Notes: generated by a model not told the origin, from the letters alone. A stretch of 64,000 bases of DNA from Siderastrea radians (GCA_964017195.1 OZ024898.1:6426967-6490966), one strand, 5' to 3'; counted from the stretch's first letter, positions 1 to 11,779 are shown. A program made the numbers and translations.

Positions 1-164
1 GAATCATCGTCAGCGTTAGGGTCTGGCTCTTGTTGCTCATCTGCAATCAACCTTTCAAGATTGCCATTCATTACTTGCATTTGGTCAAGTAAGAGAGAGA
101 ACTTATCCTCAAGGCTTTGTTGTTTGGGCCTCGTGTCAGAGATTCCGCTCTCAGAGTCGCTCAT
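1..164 (-). CDS. Unidentified protein, N-terminal part (runs off window)
   Basis: On the minus strand an ATG at 164-162 opens a frame that stays open to the window edge, about 54 codons. The product starts MSDSESGISDTRPKQQ, is acidic and Ser-rich, then has a short amphipathic stretch (SLEDKFSLLLDQMQVM) and an Asp/Glu-rich segment. I do not recognise the family. An acidic start followed by a helix fits a structural (Gag-like) ORF of a retroelement or a host protein equally well. The start is supported only by being the first ATG of the frame. Confidence 0.35.
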   Translation of the reverse strand, partial: MSDSESGISDTRPKQQSLEDKFSLLLDQMQVMNGNLERLIADEQQEPDPNADDD

Positions 165-429
165 TCTGGTATCTAAGCGTGTGTTCCTAACTACGTTAGG
201 GTCTAAATCTTTTAAGTAGTGTCAACTACGTTAACACAGAAAATTGAATGGGTGAGAACTGACTGCGTCAGTCTCTCCAGAATAAGTTTTTCCCGCAGTA
301 CGGAGTACTGACGTCTGTTCGCGCAAAGCGAAAACCATGCAATGACTTGAGCAAGCGCCGTGCTATCTCATGGGATCTCCCGCCTTCTGGTCATGTGACA
401 GAATTGAGTATATCGTTGTAATGTTGATC

Positions 430-714
430 TTACTTCATAAGTATGGGCCATCCATCCCCTCTTGAAACTACGTCGTCTAGAAGAGCTCTCCATGAAGTTT
501 CCCTTTCTACGAAACTCGGAATTTCTGAAGATCTTAGCGCCTGGCGTCTCATTGTAAGCAGTTCAATGGCCTTCTTGATTTGTTGTTTCATTTCTACCAT
601 CTCCTGACAATCTCTTTTTATTTTATAATTCTGAGAAGTGTCAGTGTCAATTTCCTCTCCAGCCACAAAAGTAAATGTCAAATAATTTTCGCGATCAAAA
701 TTGTGAATCTTCAA
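430..714 (-). CDS. Hypothetical 94-aa ORF, coiled-coil-like
   Basis: An ATG-started minus-strand frame of 94 codons. The middle (about residues 33-60) is rich in Lys, Glu, Met and Leu and looks helical; the C-terminus is WPILMK. No domain is recognised. It lies upstream of, and in the same orientation as, the partial ORF at 1-164, so both could belong to one degenerate element. Composition is more protein-like than neighbouring chance frames, but no second line of evidence supports it. Confidence 0.25.
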   Translation of the reverse strand: MKIHNFDRENYLTFTFVAGEEIDTDTSQNYKIKRDCQEMVEMKQQIKKAIELLTMRRQALRSSEIPSFVERETSWRALLDDVVSRGDGWPILMK

Positions 715-1250
715 ATCAATGTCGGTTTAAGCCTCCTATACAGTCCATTTAAATCCAGCAACTCCGCTCGCAAAAGCGTCGTAATTTCCCTCGTCTTAAA
801 CAGTTTTTTGATCCACTGACCTCTTCTACTATTTTCCATCTCACGAAACGGTTTTTTGGTATCAAATTACTATGTTGAATGTAAATTTCAGCTTACCAAC
901 AAATTTATCATACGTCCGTTTTTTTTTTCTTTTCGACCCGTTAGCACGCGCTTTTTGATTTCCCTTAGCCTTCCATCTGACGTATTATTCACTCGCAAAT
1001 TTGAATCCATCTTTCGTTTTAATCATGCTCTCGTTTTCACTGTCGTAATCCTTTTTACTAACCATTTAAGCTTATGAAGGCGAGCACGACGGTTAGTGAG
1101 CACGTAAACACAGGACAACTAAGCCGAGAGTTTATTCACGTCATTTCAAGGCTTAAATTGTTAATCTTCGTGAGCTATGGTGAGCATTTATAAGTTAAAA
1201 TCTTCAGTACAAATGACTTTCAAAAAATTTTCTTACCTCCTATTTCTTAC
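715..1250. other. No gene seen
   Basis: A+T-rich sequence with many stop codons in all frames. I see no conserved motif, repeat array or RNA gene here. Confidence 0.5.
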
Positions 1251-1654
1251 CACGCAAAGAGTAACATTACGATAGACCGGGTGGATGACATCTGTGATGT
1301 TGAACTAATCAAGGCGGCAGAAGAAGTAGAAAGGTCAAAGAGCGCCGTCAAGGTAGCTCCACAATCTTGTATACGATCCCAAATTAGTATTCATATGTCT
1401 TAACAGAGCAAAATGCACGTAGAGCCCAGCCAAGGTACCTATGGCTCGAAACGTGCGGGTATAATGAAGAGAAGAATGCGCAAAATCGAGAAAAAGTGGT
1501 TAAAAAGATTAAAGCAAAACAGCTTGCAGCCCAGATGGTGCTGCTAAGCGAGGAATTGAATAAGGTGCAGAACACAGCCAGACAATTGGCCACACAACTG
1601 GAGTTTCTGACAAAAGAGTCTGTCGAAGTACTAAGAGATGTACTCACGCATTAA
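1251..1654 (+). pseudogene. Broken coding-like fragment, helical C-terminus
   Basis: Two adjacent plus-strand frames look protein-like. The first (codons in the phase of 1281) reads through DRVDDICDVELIKAAEEVER and stops at TAA 1401-1403. The second (phase of 1652) is open from 1388, contains KIKAKQLAAQMVLLSEEL and LATQLEFLTKESVEVL, and stops at TAA 1652-1654. Both are rich in Lys, Glu and Gln with heptad-like Leu spacing. They may be one gene split by a frameshift near 1400, or two exons. The family is unknown. Confidence 0.3.
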
Positions 1655-2094
1655 ATATGTAGTGAAACATTTTTCATTTGCGTTTTTGTTGGACAAAATT
1701 GTAAGAAATCACAGAAAACAAAAAAATCAATTTCAATAGGTTCCCATACAGGTATAAGAGGCATTGCCCTTCCATTATATGATAAATACTCTTGTAAAAT
1801 ATATTTTTAATAAATACGCTGTTTTCTTATTCGTATCGCTTAATTGTCTCTGTTAGAGTTGCTTGTCATTCTTCAACAACAAAACAGCTTTAAGGTATTT
1901 AGAATCAAATCCTTTGGTTCTTCCACTTTTGTTTCTTACACGTACTGACGACCATGTTGTTATGGTTTCATTGGTTGGTTGTCAGCCTTCACCTGATATA
2001 TATTTATATATTTTTTTTGCCAATAAGATTCATTTTATCATTTATTAACTATTATTAACCATTAAGGAAATTTAATACAATCACTATTTTTTGG
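1655..2094. other. No gene seen
   Basis: A+T-rich spacer between a degraded coding fragment and a CT-rich simple repeat. AATAAA-like strings occur near 1808 but cannot be tied to a gene. Confidence 0.5.
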
Positions 2095-2260
2095 TGCTTC
2101 CCACTCTTTCTCACACCCCCCCCCCCGCTCTTCCTCTCTCCCCCTCTCTCTCTCCCCCCTCTCTCTCTCTCTCCCCCCTCTCTCTCTCCCCTCCCTCTTT
2201 CTCTCTCTCTCCCTCTCTATCTCTCTCTCTCTCTCCCTCTTTCCCTCCTTTCCATCCAAC
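2095..2260. repeat. CT-rich simple repeat
   Basis: Polypyrimidine run of CTCTCTCC and CCCCTCTC variants with a poly-C stretch near 2117-2127. The long frames here on both strands are low-complexity artefacts (Ser/Pro/Leu or Arg/Glu/Gly only). Confidence 0.9.
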
Positions 2261-3495
2261 TAATTATCCACCCACTTGGAAGTAAACAAATAACTCAAAA
2301 AGATAGAACAAACTGATGTACAATAAAAATTCCTTTATAAATTAAAAGACAAATTTTATAGATTAAACAACTTAAGAATATTACATGGTTTAATCTTCTT
2401 CCAATCTGTGCTTGAATTTTGTGTGCTTCCTTTGTTGCGTTCATTTGTTCGTCTGTTCATTTCGGCTATCGTTCGGTCGTTTGGGTATTTCATTCATTCG
2501 CTTTGGCCTTGGATCCCTCTCATTTCTTTAGTTTGAGTTACTCAACTTTTGGAATGTTTTGTTTTCTGATGGCCTTGCGTTTGCTTGTTTGACCATCGGC
2601 TGTTGGGTGTCATCTTGTTCATTCGTTCATTTGTTCGACTGAGTGCGGGCCTGCTGATTTGGTGCATATTGGAGTGGAGATTTCTGCTTTGAACCGATTT
2701 ACTACCCTAAACTAAACAAAATAAAATGGCATTAAAACATTGAGAAATAGTGTCCATTTTTTAAATCCTTATACAGCAATACTATAGAGAAGGACTAGCC
2801 TTTCTCTGAATTTTTTTTTAATATTTAAAAAAACTAGCAGACGACAGAACTGAAAGCGTTTTCCACAAGCAAAATAAATTTTAAAATACTTTAAATGAAA
2901 ATAAGTTTTGCACATTGGTGGATGCGGTGAAAAAGAAACAAACTATCACTTAAACTAATGCGTTAAAGAGCCAATGTTTCAGATATGAAAAGTCCGCCAT
3001 TTTCTTGATTAGTGTGAAGTCTGATTTGTATCTTCTTCCATCGCTACCGTTAGCGATCTGAAAGCACTAGCGTGAGTTTTAACTTGACATTTAAGTGTCG
3101 TCGTATCGATTTAGTAGTATATTTCCGAATTCTGAAGTGTTTTCGCGGTGGAGAAGGAGATCTTTATATTCAATGCTTCATAGGTCTCAGGAAAGCTGAG
3201 GCGAAGGCTGAGTCTTTTGGGCTCTACCAAAGTTGTTCAACTGAAGGAGTCCGTGTGTCAGTAGCGGAGAGAAAGAAAATCATCTACGGGTTTCAGCAAT
3301 AGTACTGACACTGCGTTTGCCGAAATAGTGCAACATTCGCGTTGCCGGATGAAAACAGAAGAAACGTTAATTTACCACAAAATAACAGTAGCTATGGGCC
3401 TGCTCCAAAATAATACTTATGGTCATGAGCTTGTGCTGTTTTGCTTAATTATTCCTTGTGTTCATTGTCTGCTTATGTTTTATTTTTACGAAAAG
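2261..3495. other. No gene seen; diffuse ATTCGTTC-type motifs
   Basis: Non-coding sequence. Between about 2430 and 2650 the strings CATTCGTTC, ATTTGTTCG and GTTCGTCTG recur irregularly, suggesting a decayed short-period repeat. No domain-like frame is present. Confidence 0.45.
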
Positions 3496-3831
3496 TGTAA
3501 GTGGCTATTCTGGTTTTGCGTCCATCGACATCGGCTGATGTGATCGATCGCGTGATCAACCGATCGGACTGTAATGATCCATACGCATTGAATGCTAAGT
3601 CAGATCGTAGAGTAGTTTGCTCCAGTGACATCTAGCAATGAAGACGTCAATATCCTTACTACATGTTTTTGTCTTGTTTTTATATCGAGTAGAAGTGGCT
3701 GCTCTGGGTTTACGTCCATCTCGATCGATCGATCGATCGATCGATCAATCGATCGGTTGCTATAATAGCTCAATACGCGTTGACTACAAAGTCAGATCTA
3801 GAGTTGTTTCTCCAGTAACATCTAGCGATGA
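3496..3831. repeat. Diverged direct duplication (~150 bp) with CGAT microsatellite
   Basis: The segment 3496-3642 (GTAAGTGGCTATTCTGG ... CATCTAGCAATGAAG) recurs at about 3690-3831 (GTAGAAGTGGCTGCTCTGG ... CATCTAGCGATGAAG) with many substitutions. In the second copy the middle has expanded to a CGAT/TCGA tetranucleotide run at 3718-3754. The first copy keeps only short GATCGATCGCG remnants, so the microsatellite seems to have grown after duplication. Confidence 0.7.
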
Positions 3832-3950
3832 AGGTATTTTCATTTTCAGAGGCTACTATTTCTCGCTGAAAGGGCAGTGCGGCACGGTATAATTTGCGAA
3901 AAGTCCGGCAAACGCGCCAGCCAAACGCAAAAAGCTGTTTGAAAACTAAA

Positions 3951-5447
3951 ACACAAGCACGCAAAGCACTTTGGGTGACACTGGCTCTTTAAGATTAGGT
4001 ACCTTTCGTCTTGTTCGCGCAGAGAATTTTTCCGGATCTTTTTCCCATATAGTTGGAATGGACAACGGCATGATCGACCTTTGGGATCCTTCGACATGAA
4101 CAGCCCTCTGGAAACATTCGTCTGTGAAGTGATCAGAACAACCGACAAAAATACCTGTCGGGTTGAAACTTGCAATGTGCGTGAGTACGAACTAACATTA
4201 TCCATTTTTCCATGGCCGGTCCGCTTGCAAGGCTTTGATGAAGCAAAATATGAGCTCGGTGGTTGGATTTATTGTTGTAGCATTGAACAACAAAAGTAAA
4301 AGCTGTTTCAAAAAAGCTGTTTCAAAACAAAAACACAAGCACGCAAAGCACTTTGGGTGACACTGGCTCTTTAAGATTAGGTACCTTTCGTCTTGTTAGC
4401 GCAGAGAATTTTTCCGGATCTTTTTTCCATATAGTTTGAATGGACAACGGCATGATCGACCTTTGGGATCCTTCGACATGAACAGCCCTCTGGAAACATT
4501 CGTCTGTGAAGTGATCAGAACAACCGACAAAAATACCTGTCGGGTTGAAATTTGCAATGTGCGTGAGTACGATCGCGAACTAACATTATCCATTTTTCCC
4601 TGGCGGGTCCGCTTGCAAGGCTTTGATGAAGCAAAATATCAGCTCAGTGGTTGGATTTATTGTTGTAGCATTGAACAACAAAAGTAAAAGCTGTTTCAAA
4701 AAAGCTGTTTCAAAACAAAAACACAAGCACGCAAAGCACTTTGGGTGACACTGGCTCTTTAAGATTAGGTACCTTTCGTCTTGTTCGCGCAGAGAATTTT
4801 TCCGGATCTTTTTTCCATATAGCTGGAATGGACAACGGCATGATCGACCTTTGGGATCCTTCGACATGAACAGCCCTCTGGAAACATTCGTCCGTGAAGT
4901 GATCAGAACAACCGACAAAAATACCTGTCAGGTTGAAACTTGCAATGTGCGTGAGTACGAACTAACATTATCCATTTTTCCCTGGCGAGTCCGCTTGCAA
5001 GGCTTTGATGAAGCAAAATATCAGCTCAGTGGTTGGATTTATTGTTGTAGCATTGAACAACAAAAGTAAAAGCTGTTTCAAAAAAGCTGTTTCAAAACAA
5101 AAACACAAGCACGCAAAGCACTTTGGGTGACACTGGATTAGGTACCTTTCGTCTTGTTCGCGCAGAGAATTTTTCCGGATCTTTTTTCCATATAGTTGGA
5201 ATGGACAACGGCATGATCGACCTTTGGGATCCTTCGACATGAACAGCCCTCTGGAAACATTCGTCTGTGAAGTGATCAGAACAACCGACAAAAATACCTG
5301 TCGGGTTGAAACTTGCAATGTGCGTGAGTACGATCGCGAACTAACATTATCCATTTTTCCATGGCGGGTCCGCTTGCAAGGCTTTGATGAAGCGAAATGT
5401 GAGCTCGGTGGTTGGATTTATTGTTGTAGCATTGAACAACAAAAGTA
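3951..5447. repeat. Four-copy tandem array, 382-388-bp unit
   Basis: Units begin ACACAAGCACGCAAAGCACT at 3951, 4333, 4721 and 5103, giving periods of 382, 388 and 382; the last unit ends near 5447. Copies differ at scattered sites. Copies 2 and 4 carry a 6-bp GATCGC insertion, and copy 4 lacks about 10 bp (CTCTTTAAGA) near its start. Each unit holds a 72-83-codon plus-strand frame ending CCSIEQQK and a long antisense frame. Differences between copies in the plus frame are mostly amino-acid-changing (Cys/Arg, Thr/Ile, Arg/Gln, Pro/Arg), so I see no sign of selection on a protein. Function unknown. Confidence 0.9.
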
Positions 5448-5597
5448 GCACCCTTCATAACTGCTGCAGCAAGGAGAATTTCAAGGCTGCGGAAATCTTC
5501 CCTCGACGACAGTTAAATTTCCCGCGGCAAGTAACCATATAATGAAGATACTAGGTTTGAGGTGAGCCTTTAACGTCACTTCCGCTAATTGGCAAGG

Positions 5598-5688
5598 GAA
5601 ATTAGCAAATAATTTCACTTCCGTTTTGTCAAAATTTTAATTATTAGAATTTTGACAAAACGCGCGTGAAATTATTTCCTAATTTCAC
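5598..5688. repeat. Hairpin palindrome (~40-bp arms)
   Basis: The arm at 5599-5637 (GAAATTAGCAAATAATTTCA, then GTTTTGTCAAAATT) is mirrored at 5648-5687 (AATTTTGACAAAAC, then GTGAAATTATTTCC), with a loop of about 10 bp. Size and shape fit a small MITE or foldback relic. Confidence 0.75.
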
Positions 5689-5702
5689 TCGTCACCATTT
5701 GA

Positions 5703-5736
5703 TTACACATACTTATTATTATTATTATTATTTTTA
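5703..5736. repeat. ATT microsatellite
   Basis: About ten TTA/ATT units, slightly interrupted. Confidence 0.85.
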
Positions 5737-5916
5737 TTAGTGTCATCTTTTCGTGTGTAGAGATCATGATCAGTCTGTTGGAGGGCTAAAATACCATGAA
5801 CAGTTATATACTGTAAACAAACCGTCTCAGATTTATTAGTCCGTAACCGATAAATTTGGGTATTAATGAGTATTGTGACCATCAATAACTGAACGTTGTT
5901 AACTTACGTTCACAGA

Positions 5917-6134
5917 TGCTGTAGACAACGCCTACCGAGCAGCCAACGCAGCGGTCCATCAAAGGATAGATAGAGGACATATGAATCCGTCGAACGTCAA
6001 TTCTTATGATGTAAATTTCATGGAAGCTACATACACTTTAACTAATGCAGTGCCGCAATTCATAAAATCTAATAGGGGCCTTTGGAGAATTTTTGAGGGA
6101 AGAATAGTAAATTACGCCGCAACCACTTGTGCCG
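5917..6134 (+). CDS. Exon of a DNA/RNA non-specific endonuclease (ENDOD1-like)
   Basis: After a good acceptor (TTACGTTCACAG, AG at 5915-5916) the frame from 5919 is open to a donor GTAAAC at 6135. It contains the family's catalytic DRGH motif (the His is the general base) followed by MNPS, then TYTLTNAVPQ and LWRIFEGRIVNYAATTCAG. This order matches the Endonuclease_NS fold as found in animal ENDOD1-type secreted nucleases. I found no partner exons in the window. It is either one exon of a gene with long repeat-filled introns or a stranded relic. The long inverted repeat begins only about 13 bp downstream. Confidence 0.7.
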
Positions 6135-6146
6135 GTAAACCTAACG

Positions 6147-6976
6147 GTAGCCGCTTCAGTCAGCGCTTTCCACAAGAACAAATCAAAGCTACAAGTACAT
6201 GTATTAAACTAACAGTGTACCTTGATTCCTCAACGAGATTTTTGCTCTTGTAGTGGACATCCTTGAGAATAATTTTAGCTTGTTCACAAGTCCGCTCTTG
6301 CTGTAGCTCGCGCTAAAAACCACTTTGTTAGGTGCGACGAAAATCTGCTCTCAGCATCCACAAAGTTCTCCATGAAGCCACTGAAGCAAACAACTTGCAG
6401 TATTTGATGGAGAAATAATTTCCAGTGTCTTCTTTTTTTAAGTTCGAGTGTTCCTTCGTTCACATTACGGACTAACACGCTGCCACAATTTCCAGTTTGA
6501 GAAGCACGTTTCTGAGATTTTATGGCGGCCTTTTCATTATTCTTCTTTTTCCCGAATTGTCTCTGCCCATATAAACGAAGACGTATTTTCAAATAAAACT
6601 ATCGTGTTCTAGAGGACGACGAAAAACTGACACATATATTAGAAGCAGAGCAGTTTCCATTCAGGAGCCACGCACGTTTTCGCCGATCGACAGCAACGAT
6701 CGTCAAACTGATTCGAAAGCCAGTTAAATCGCTGGCTTCTTTACTCGACATCGCGCCGGAAATTGGTTTGAATGAACTACCGGAAGTGTTGCTTCGTACG
6801 AAAAATGATGCCATATAATAAACTACTTACTAACTTCACTTGCTCGGGACCGTACTGAGGAGTATTGGCCCTCAGTCTTTTTTGTACGGAACTCGCTGCG
6901 CTCGGTCCGTACTGCCACGACCTCGGGCCAATATTCCCCAGTACGGCCCTCGCGTTCAGTTAGTAAGAAGTTAATA
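6147..6976 (+). repeat. Left arm of a large inverted repeat (~0.83 kb)
   Basis: Reverse-complement match to 9992-10829 at high but imperfect identity. Outer end: GCTTCAGTCAGCGCTTTCC. Inner end: TTCAGTTAGTAAGAAG. The arm carries an internal palindrome at about 6846-6962, where GGGACCGTACTGAGGAGTAT is mirrored by AATATTCCCCAGTACGGCCC. Open frames in the arm show no recognised domain. The arrangement is that of a foldback element or an inverted segmental duplication. Confidence 0.8.
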
Positions 6977-9900
6977 TCTGCTCTCAAACATTATCTTCAC
7001 TAATAGTCGTTTCACAGAAGTGCGCCTCCGGTAACGTGGGCTCTGAAAACGAGCCCACGTTGCCCGACCGCTGGACTCGTTGTACAAATTGACGTCACGG
7101 ACAAGCGGCCAGGCTGCTAAGTACGATTCAAAATGGCGGCGCGTAGTGTTGAATTTTGCCCTCTTTGGAGATGAATTTCAGTGGGATCGGATGCACTTTA
7201 GAAGCTAAGACCACGGTCAGTAACTCAACTTTGTGTTATCTTTTTATTAGCGATTTCAAAAAATACACCGTTTCTGGAGTGACCTTTTCCTTTAAGAGAG
7301 ACGTGCTGATTTTCCAAAGTCCGGGCCCTCTAGGATTTTTGGAGGTTTCAAAGTCAAGCGATATGGCAGAGTGATCAGGTTTAAATCTAGCTGTTATATC
7401 AGCGTCTTTTACCTTTCCGTATAGACCATAGCTTATAAGAAAAAAATCTAGCCGACAGCAAATATCTGGTTTTCTCCGCCGCCAGGTGTAGCGTTTTACT
7501 GGTTGGATTTAAGTCTGTCCATATGTCCCCTAGATCTAAATTATCCTGCATGTTTTTTAGCGGAGCCTGCAGGCAAAGCCCGCCAGCGGAGCTCCATTGC
7601 TTAGCAGATTTGGTAACCTATCGATCCGAAAAATTTTGGTTGTGACGTCAGCGTACGTCCGTTCATCCGTCCGTCCGTCCGTCCGTAAAGACTCTGGGGG
7701 AGAGGGAGGGAAGTCCCAAGACAACCCGACGGGGGGTGGAGATATATGTTATTTACCGGCCGGGAGGTCCGTATAGGGAAAAACTGTGCCCGCGGTCTTG
7801 AGTACGTACTCAAGACCAAGGGCACAGTTTTTCCCAATACGGACCGACCTAGGCAGGTAAATAACATATTTATTTTTTTCCCAACATTTGCGAGTTTGCA
7901 GATCAATATTGAAAGGTTGTCAGAACGCGCGTAAGTTTCACTGAGTCAGATGGCAGGAAACCGTGGAGCGAATGTAATCATAAACACTTCGATTTTCGAC
8001 TAGAAATTATCGTATTAACACGGAAAAGGTTGTTTTTCAAGAACAGACACGCACATGGAAAATCCTGCCCGGCATAGGGATAAACAACCCAATTAAATAC
8101 TTATAATTAAGCTTAAGCTTACTAAAAACAAAAACAAAGGACTCAATCGTTAGGACAGGTTTAATTGCCCTTGCGTAAAAAATGAAAGAGAATAATACTT
8201 CGAAAAACATTTCTGTTTAGCCTAATTACTTTCTTTTTATGTTTTGCTTCATACCTGTAAACGTATGTGCTGGTTCTTTGGATATAAACAATTTAATTAT
8301 TTAGCGAAATCGTTCGGTTTGATCTCAGTTTTAACCAAAGCGAACGGTACGCTGGCTTTTAAGCTTATCTTCATTTACGACAGATGAAAAAGCAAAATTC
8401 CAGTTTAAGCCTGCACAATTTCTTGAATGAAAATATACCGAACCTCGTTAATTTAAGAGAAAAAACTGAAAAACGAAGTCATTAAAGTAAATATCGGAGT
8501 CAAAAGGCATTGTGGCGATCGCAATTTAAAAACAAAAACTGCTGTGTCGGTGAATTCAACAACAAACTCACCAACCGCCATGCTAAGCTACACAAAATTA
8601 AAACGAGTACTTGCCTTTTGAAGGTATTTCAAGGTCTTTAATTCCCCTCCTTGTTGAACTTTCCATTTACAACAGACACAAGAATTGTGACTTGCCAAAA
8701 AAGACGCATCTTTGAGCCGTAAATAAAAAATTCTCGAGTTCAACCGAGGTATGTTGTTTTTCAACTTTCATTCAATGGTTTTCACTTGGTTAATTAGGGC
8801 GGTTACCATAACAAAACCGGTCCGGAGAGAAAAAAACTGGACCGGCGGAACGCGCGTCAACAGCCAATCAAATTCAAGGATTCCGGATTCCGGACCGGAA
8901 AAATGCTTCAGAAAAAAATAAAATGCCATCTTTTCTTAGCGGGAAATCGTGCAGTGCTTTTGGGCAACCGCGCTTTTCTTGGCGGGAAATCGCATGACCA
9001 TCGTCGCTTTTGAAAAAGAGGTTTCTTAAAAAAGCTTAAGCTTAAGTTTATTTAGCAAAACGATTGTTCGACAGTACTGTAGTTTTAAACTTGAGAAAAA
9101 AACATGTAATATCTATAAATGGAAAGAAAAACTTCAAAAGAATACTGGTAGAAGGCGAAAAGTTCAAGTTACGAAAGCTGCCTTCAAAGGACTTTATCGC
9201 TTTGTTTTCTTCATGGCGGAGAGCTTGCCTTGTTCTGAAACACAACCGAGTAAGTGAGTTTTTAAAGGGTTTAAGAAGCATGATTTTGAGTATTACGGTC
9301 AAAGAAATTGCATTTTGAAATGAAAATTTAATTTATGTCATTAGAAATGTGTCATTTACTTTTGACTTTAAAAAATTGTTAGAAAACGCGCTCAGATTTG
9401 TGACAGATGTAGTCTTGAATATTTTGCCTTGCACGGCCGATTTCACCCGTGTGGACGGACCCACCGCCGTACTGGAAGTGTAACGCGAATTGCATTTAAG
9501 TATAAACTTACGGGTTTTCGAATAAACTTTTTCAAAAATGATTTATCTGTTTATTATTTTGTGTTTATTTATTCATAACAGTAGGTCAAAGCACAGTCGC
9601 AAGGCAACTGTACAAGCATCACTTACGGCGAATAATTGCTTTCAATTTCAACTGTCGGGTCGGTTTGCGCAATTGTCGCTTTTCTTGTCCTAGAAGTTTT
9701 CAATTGTAGTAATCTTTTAAGCGAAGCAGTTGTCGGTTTAAAGCTATTTCATCCGAAAAGCTTCCGAAAAAAGGTTTTGGGTTCCTCAAAGTGCCTATTT
9801 TTACCTAGGCTTACTTCGCATCCGCAAAACTCGTGCCTTAATTTTAAGCGTGTTTGGTGTTTGTTTGTTTTCAATCTTGATGGCATCATAGATGGCATAA

Positions 9901-9991
9901 ATTTTTGACCAGACTAATGGTGGCAGTTCATGTTATTTATTAACTGATCATCCGAACGCGATGAAGATAACCCATTTACATGTACTCGAGA
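6977..9991. other. 3-kb spacer between inverted arms, no gene seen
   Basis: No transposase-like frame is visible. The spacer holds a CCGT/GTCC tetranucleotide run near 7667-7686, a hairpin at 7743-7868, and a GGTCCGG/CCGGACC mirror near 8817-8902. The 84-codon frames near 9050-9320 on both strands match nothing I know. Confidence 0.5.
7743..7868. repeat. Near-perfect hairpin, ~62-bp arms
   Basis: TATGTTATTTACC at the left is mirrored by GGTAAATAACATA at the right. The core GTCTTGAGTACGTACTCAAGAC is fully palindromic with its centre at 7804/7805. The inner arms GGGAAAAACTGTGCCC and GGGCACAGTTTTTCCC also pair. A palindromic MITE is likely. Confidence 0.8.
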
Positions 9992-10829
9992 ATAAGTTCT
10001 GACTAACTGAGCGCGAGGGCCGTACTGGGGAATATTGGCCCGAGGTCGTGGTACTACGGACCGAGCGCAGCGGGGTCCGTATAAAAACGACCGAGGGCCA
10101 ATATTCCCCAGTACGGTCCCGAGCAAGTGAAGTTAGTAAGTAGTTTATTATATGGCATCATTTTTCGTACGAAACAACACTTCCGGTAGTTCATTCAAGT
10201 CAATTTTCGGAGCGATGTCACAAGCTAGCGATTTTTAACTGGCTTTCGAAAACAGTTTGATGATCGTTGCTGTTGATCAGCGAAAACTGACCACAACTTG
10301 CGTGGCTCTTGAATGAAAACTGCCCCGCTTCTATTATATGTGTCAGTTTTTCGTCGTCCTCTACAACACAATTGCAAGATAGTTATATTTGAAAATACTT
10401 CTTCGTTACGGGCGGAGAGAACTGGGGAAAAAGAAGAATAATGAAAACGCCGCGATAAAATCTCACAAACGACGTGCTTCTCAAACTGGAAATTGTGGCA
10501 GCGTGTTAGTCTGCAACGTGAACAAAGGAACTCTCGAACTTTAAAAAAGGACACTGAGAATATCTCTTCGTCAAATACTGCAAATTGCTTGCCTCAATGG
10601 CTTTTTGGAACACAATTTGTGGATGCTGAGTGCAAATATTCGTCGCACCTAACAAAGTTGTTTTTATGCACGAGCTACAGCAAAAGCGGACTTGTTAAGA
10701 AGCCAAAATCATTTTCAAGGACGTCCACTACAAGAACAAATATCTCGCTGAGGAATCAAGGTACACTTTTAGTTTAATACGTGTAGCGTTAATTCGTTCT
10801 TGTGGAAAGCGCTGACTGAAGCGATAGCC
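9992..10829 (-). repeat. Right arm of the large inverted repeat
   Basis: Inverted counterpart of 6147-6976, ending AAGCGCTGACTGAAGC. It carries the same internal hairpin (about 10009-10125). Small differences between the arms show they have diverged since duplication. Confidence 0.8.
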
Positions 10830-11779
10830 TATATAAGCTAGACAAGAAGGTGATCGTCTCCTTTCGATTTACAGTTACTGATAAAAGCCATTTCTCAGTT
10901 TTTTACAAGTTTTCATTTTTTTTCGCCGAGAGGTTTTCTTGCGAGAAACGTACTCTTTTGTTAATGCTGAATTTTAATAATTATTGTTCAAGTCTTGGCC
11001 AATTTACTCCGCTCTTTATAGCTTACAGTCTATAGCCGTACAAAAAAACAGTAAACACACACTGAGGAAAGTTGTCCATGCTTTTTGATTCACTGCTGAG
11101 TCGGTAAAGTTAACTGTTAAAGTCGGTAAAGTTAATTGAAGAGCATTTTTCTAAACAGACTTGTTCACCTCGTTCATTTGTTTTGTACCAGCTCCAAACT
11201 TTTAATTTCTTATCTTCTTCCGTTTTCGCAGTTTGAATTTTGCCGGAGTGCGAGAAAAAAATATCCAAAAGGACCGTTTCCATGGTAATGGTCCGTCCTG
11301 TAAACTCCCGACTGAAAACTAACCAATCAGAGTGCTCCATTTAGCGGTGAGGACCGCTTGCCATATAATAATAAGTTTTATTTTGTTGTTGTAAATGAGC
11401 GCCGTTTCAAGTTCATTCATGCAAACAGCCAATAATCCAAGGAAATTTGACAAGCCTTGACAGTTAATGACCGGATATGGAAAATTGCAAAAACCAAGCA
11501 AGAAGGCTCCTGTGTAAAATGTGTGTACAGTTTGATGCCCGAAAAAAAAGTCAATCTGTGCTCAGCCTCTAGATCTATTATGACCTTTAGAGCTTGGTTT
11601 TACAGAACAGATCCTCAAAATATTGGAGGATAATTCGGAACACCGTTCGGGCTTTTTGAGAAACACTTTTCGAAAGCGAACGAGCCAATGAAAGCCCCGA
11701 AATATATTTCAGACCGAAAAGTTTCAGGGCTATTTTTGAGAAACGAGCACCAGTTTATTCCTTGGCGGCTCCGCTTTTA
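10830..11779. other. No gene seen
   Basis: Ordinary A+T-rich sequence. A minus-strand frame at 11110-11340 of 76 codons has no recognisable domain. No repeats stand out. Confidence 0.45.

Noticed and set aside
2062..2285. Arg/Glu-rich and Pro/Ser/Leu-rich frames
   Set aside because: Low-complexity translation of the CT repeat.
4081..5448. Repeated 72-83-aa protein ending CCSIEQQK
   Set aside because: Four copies differ mostly by amino-acid changes, the antisense strand is equally open, and no family matches; treated as a tandem repeat rather than a gene.
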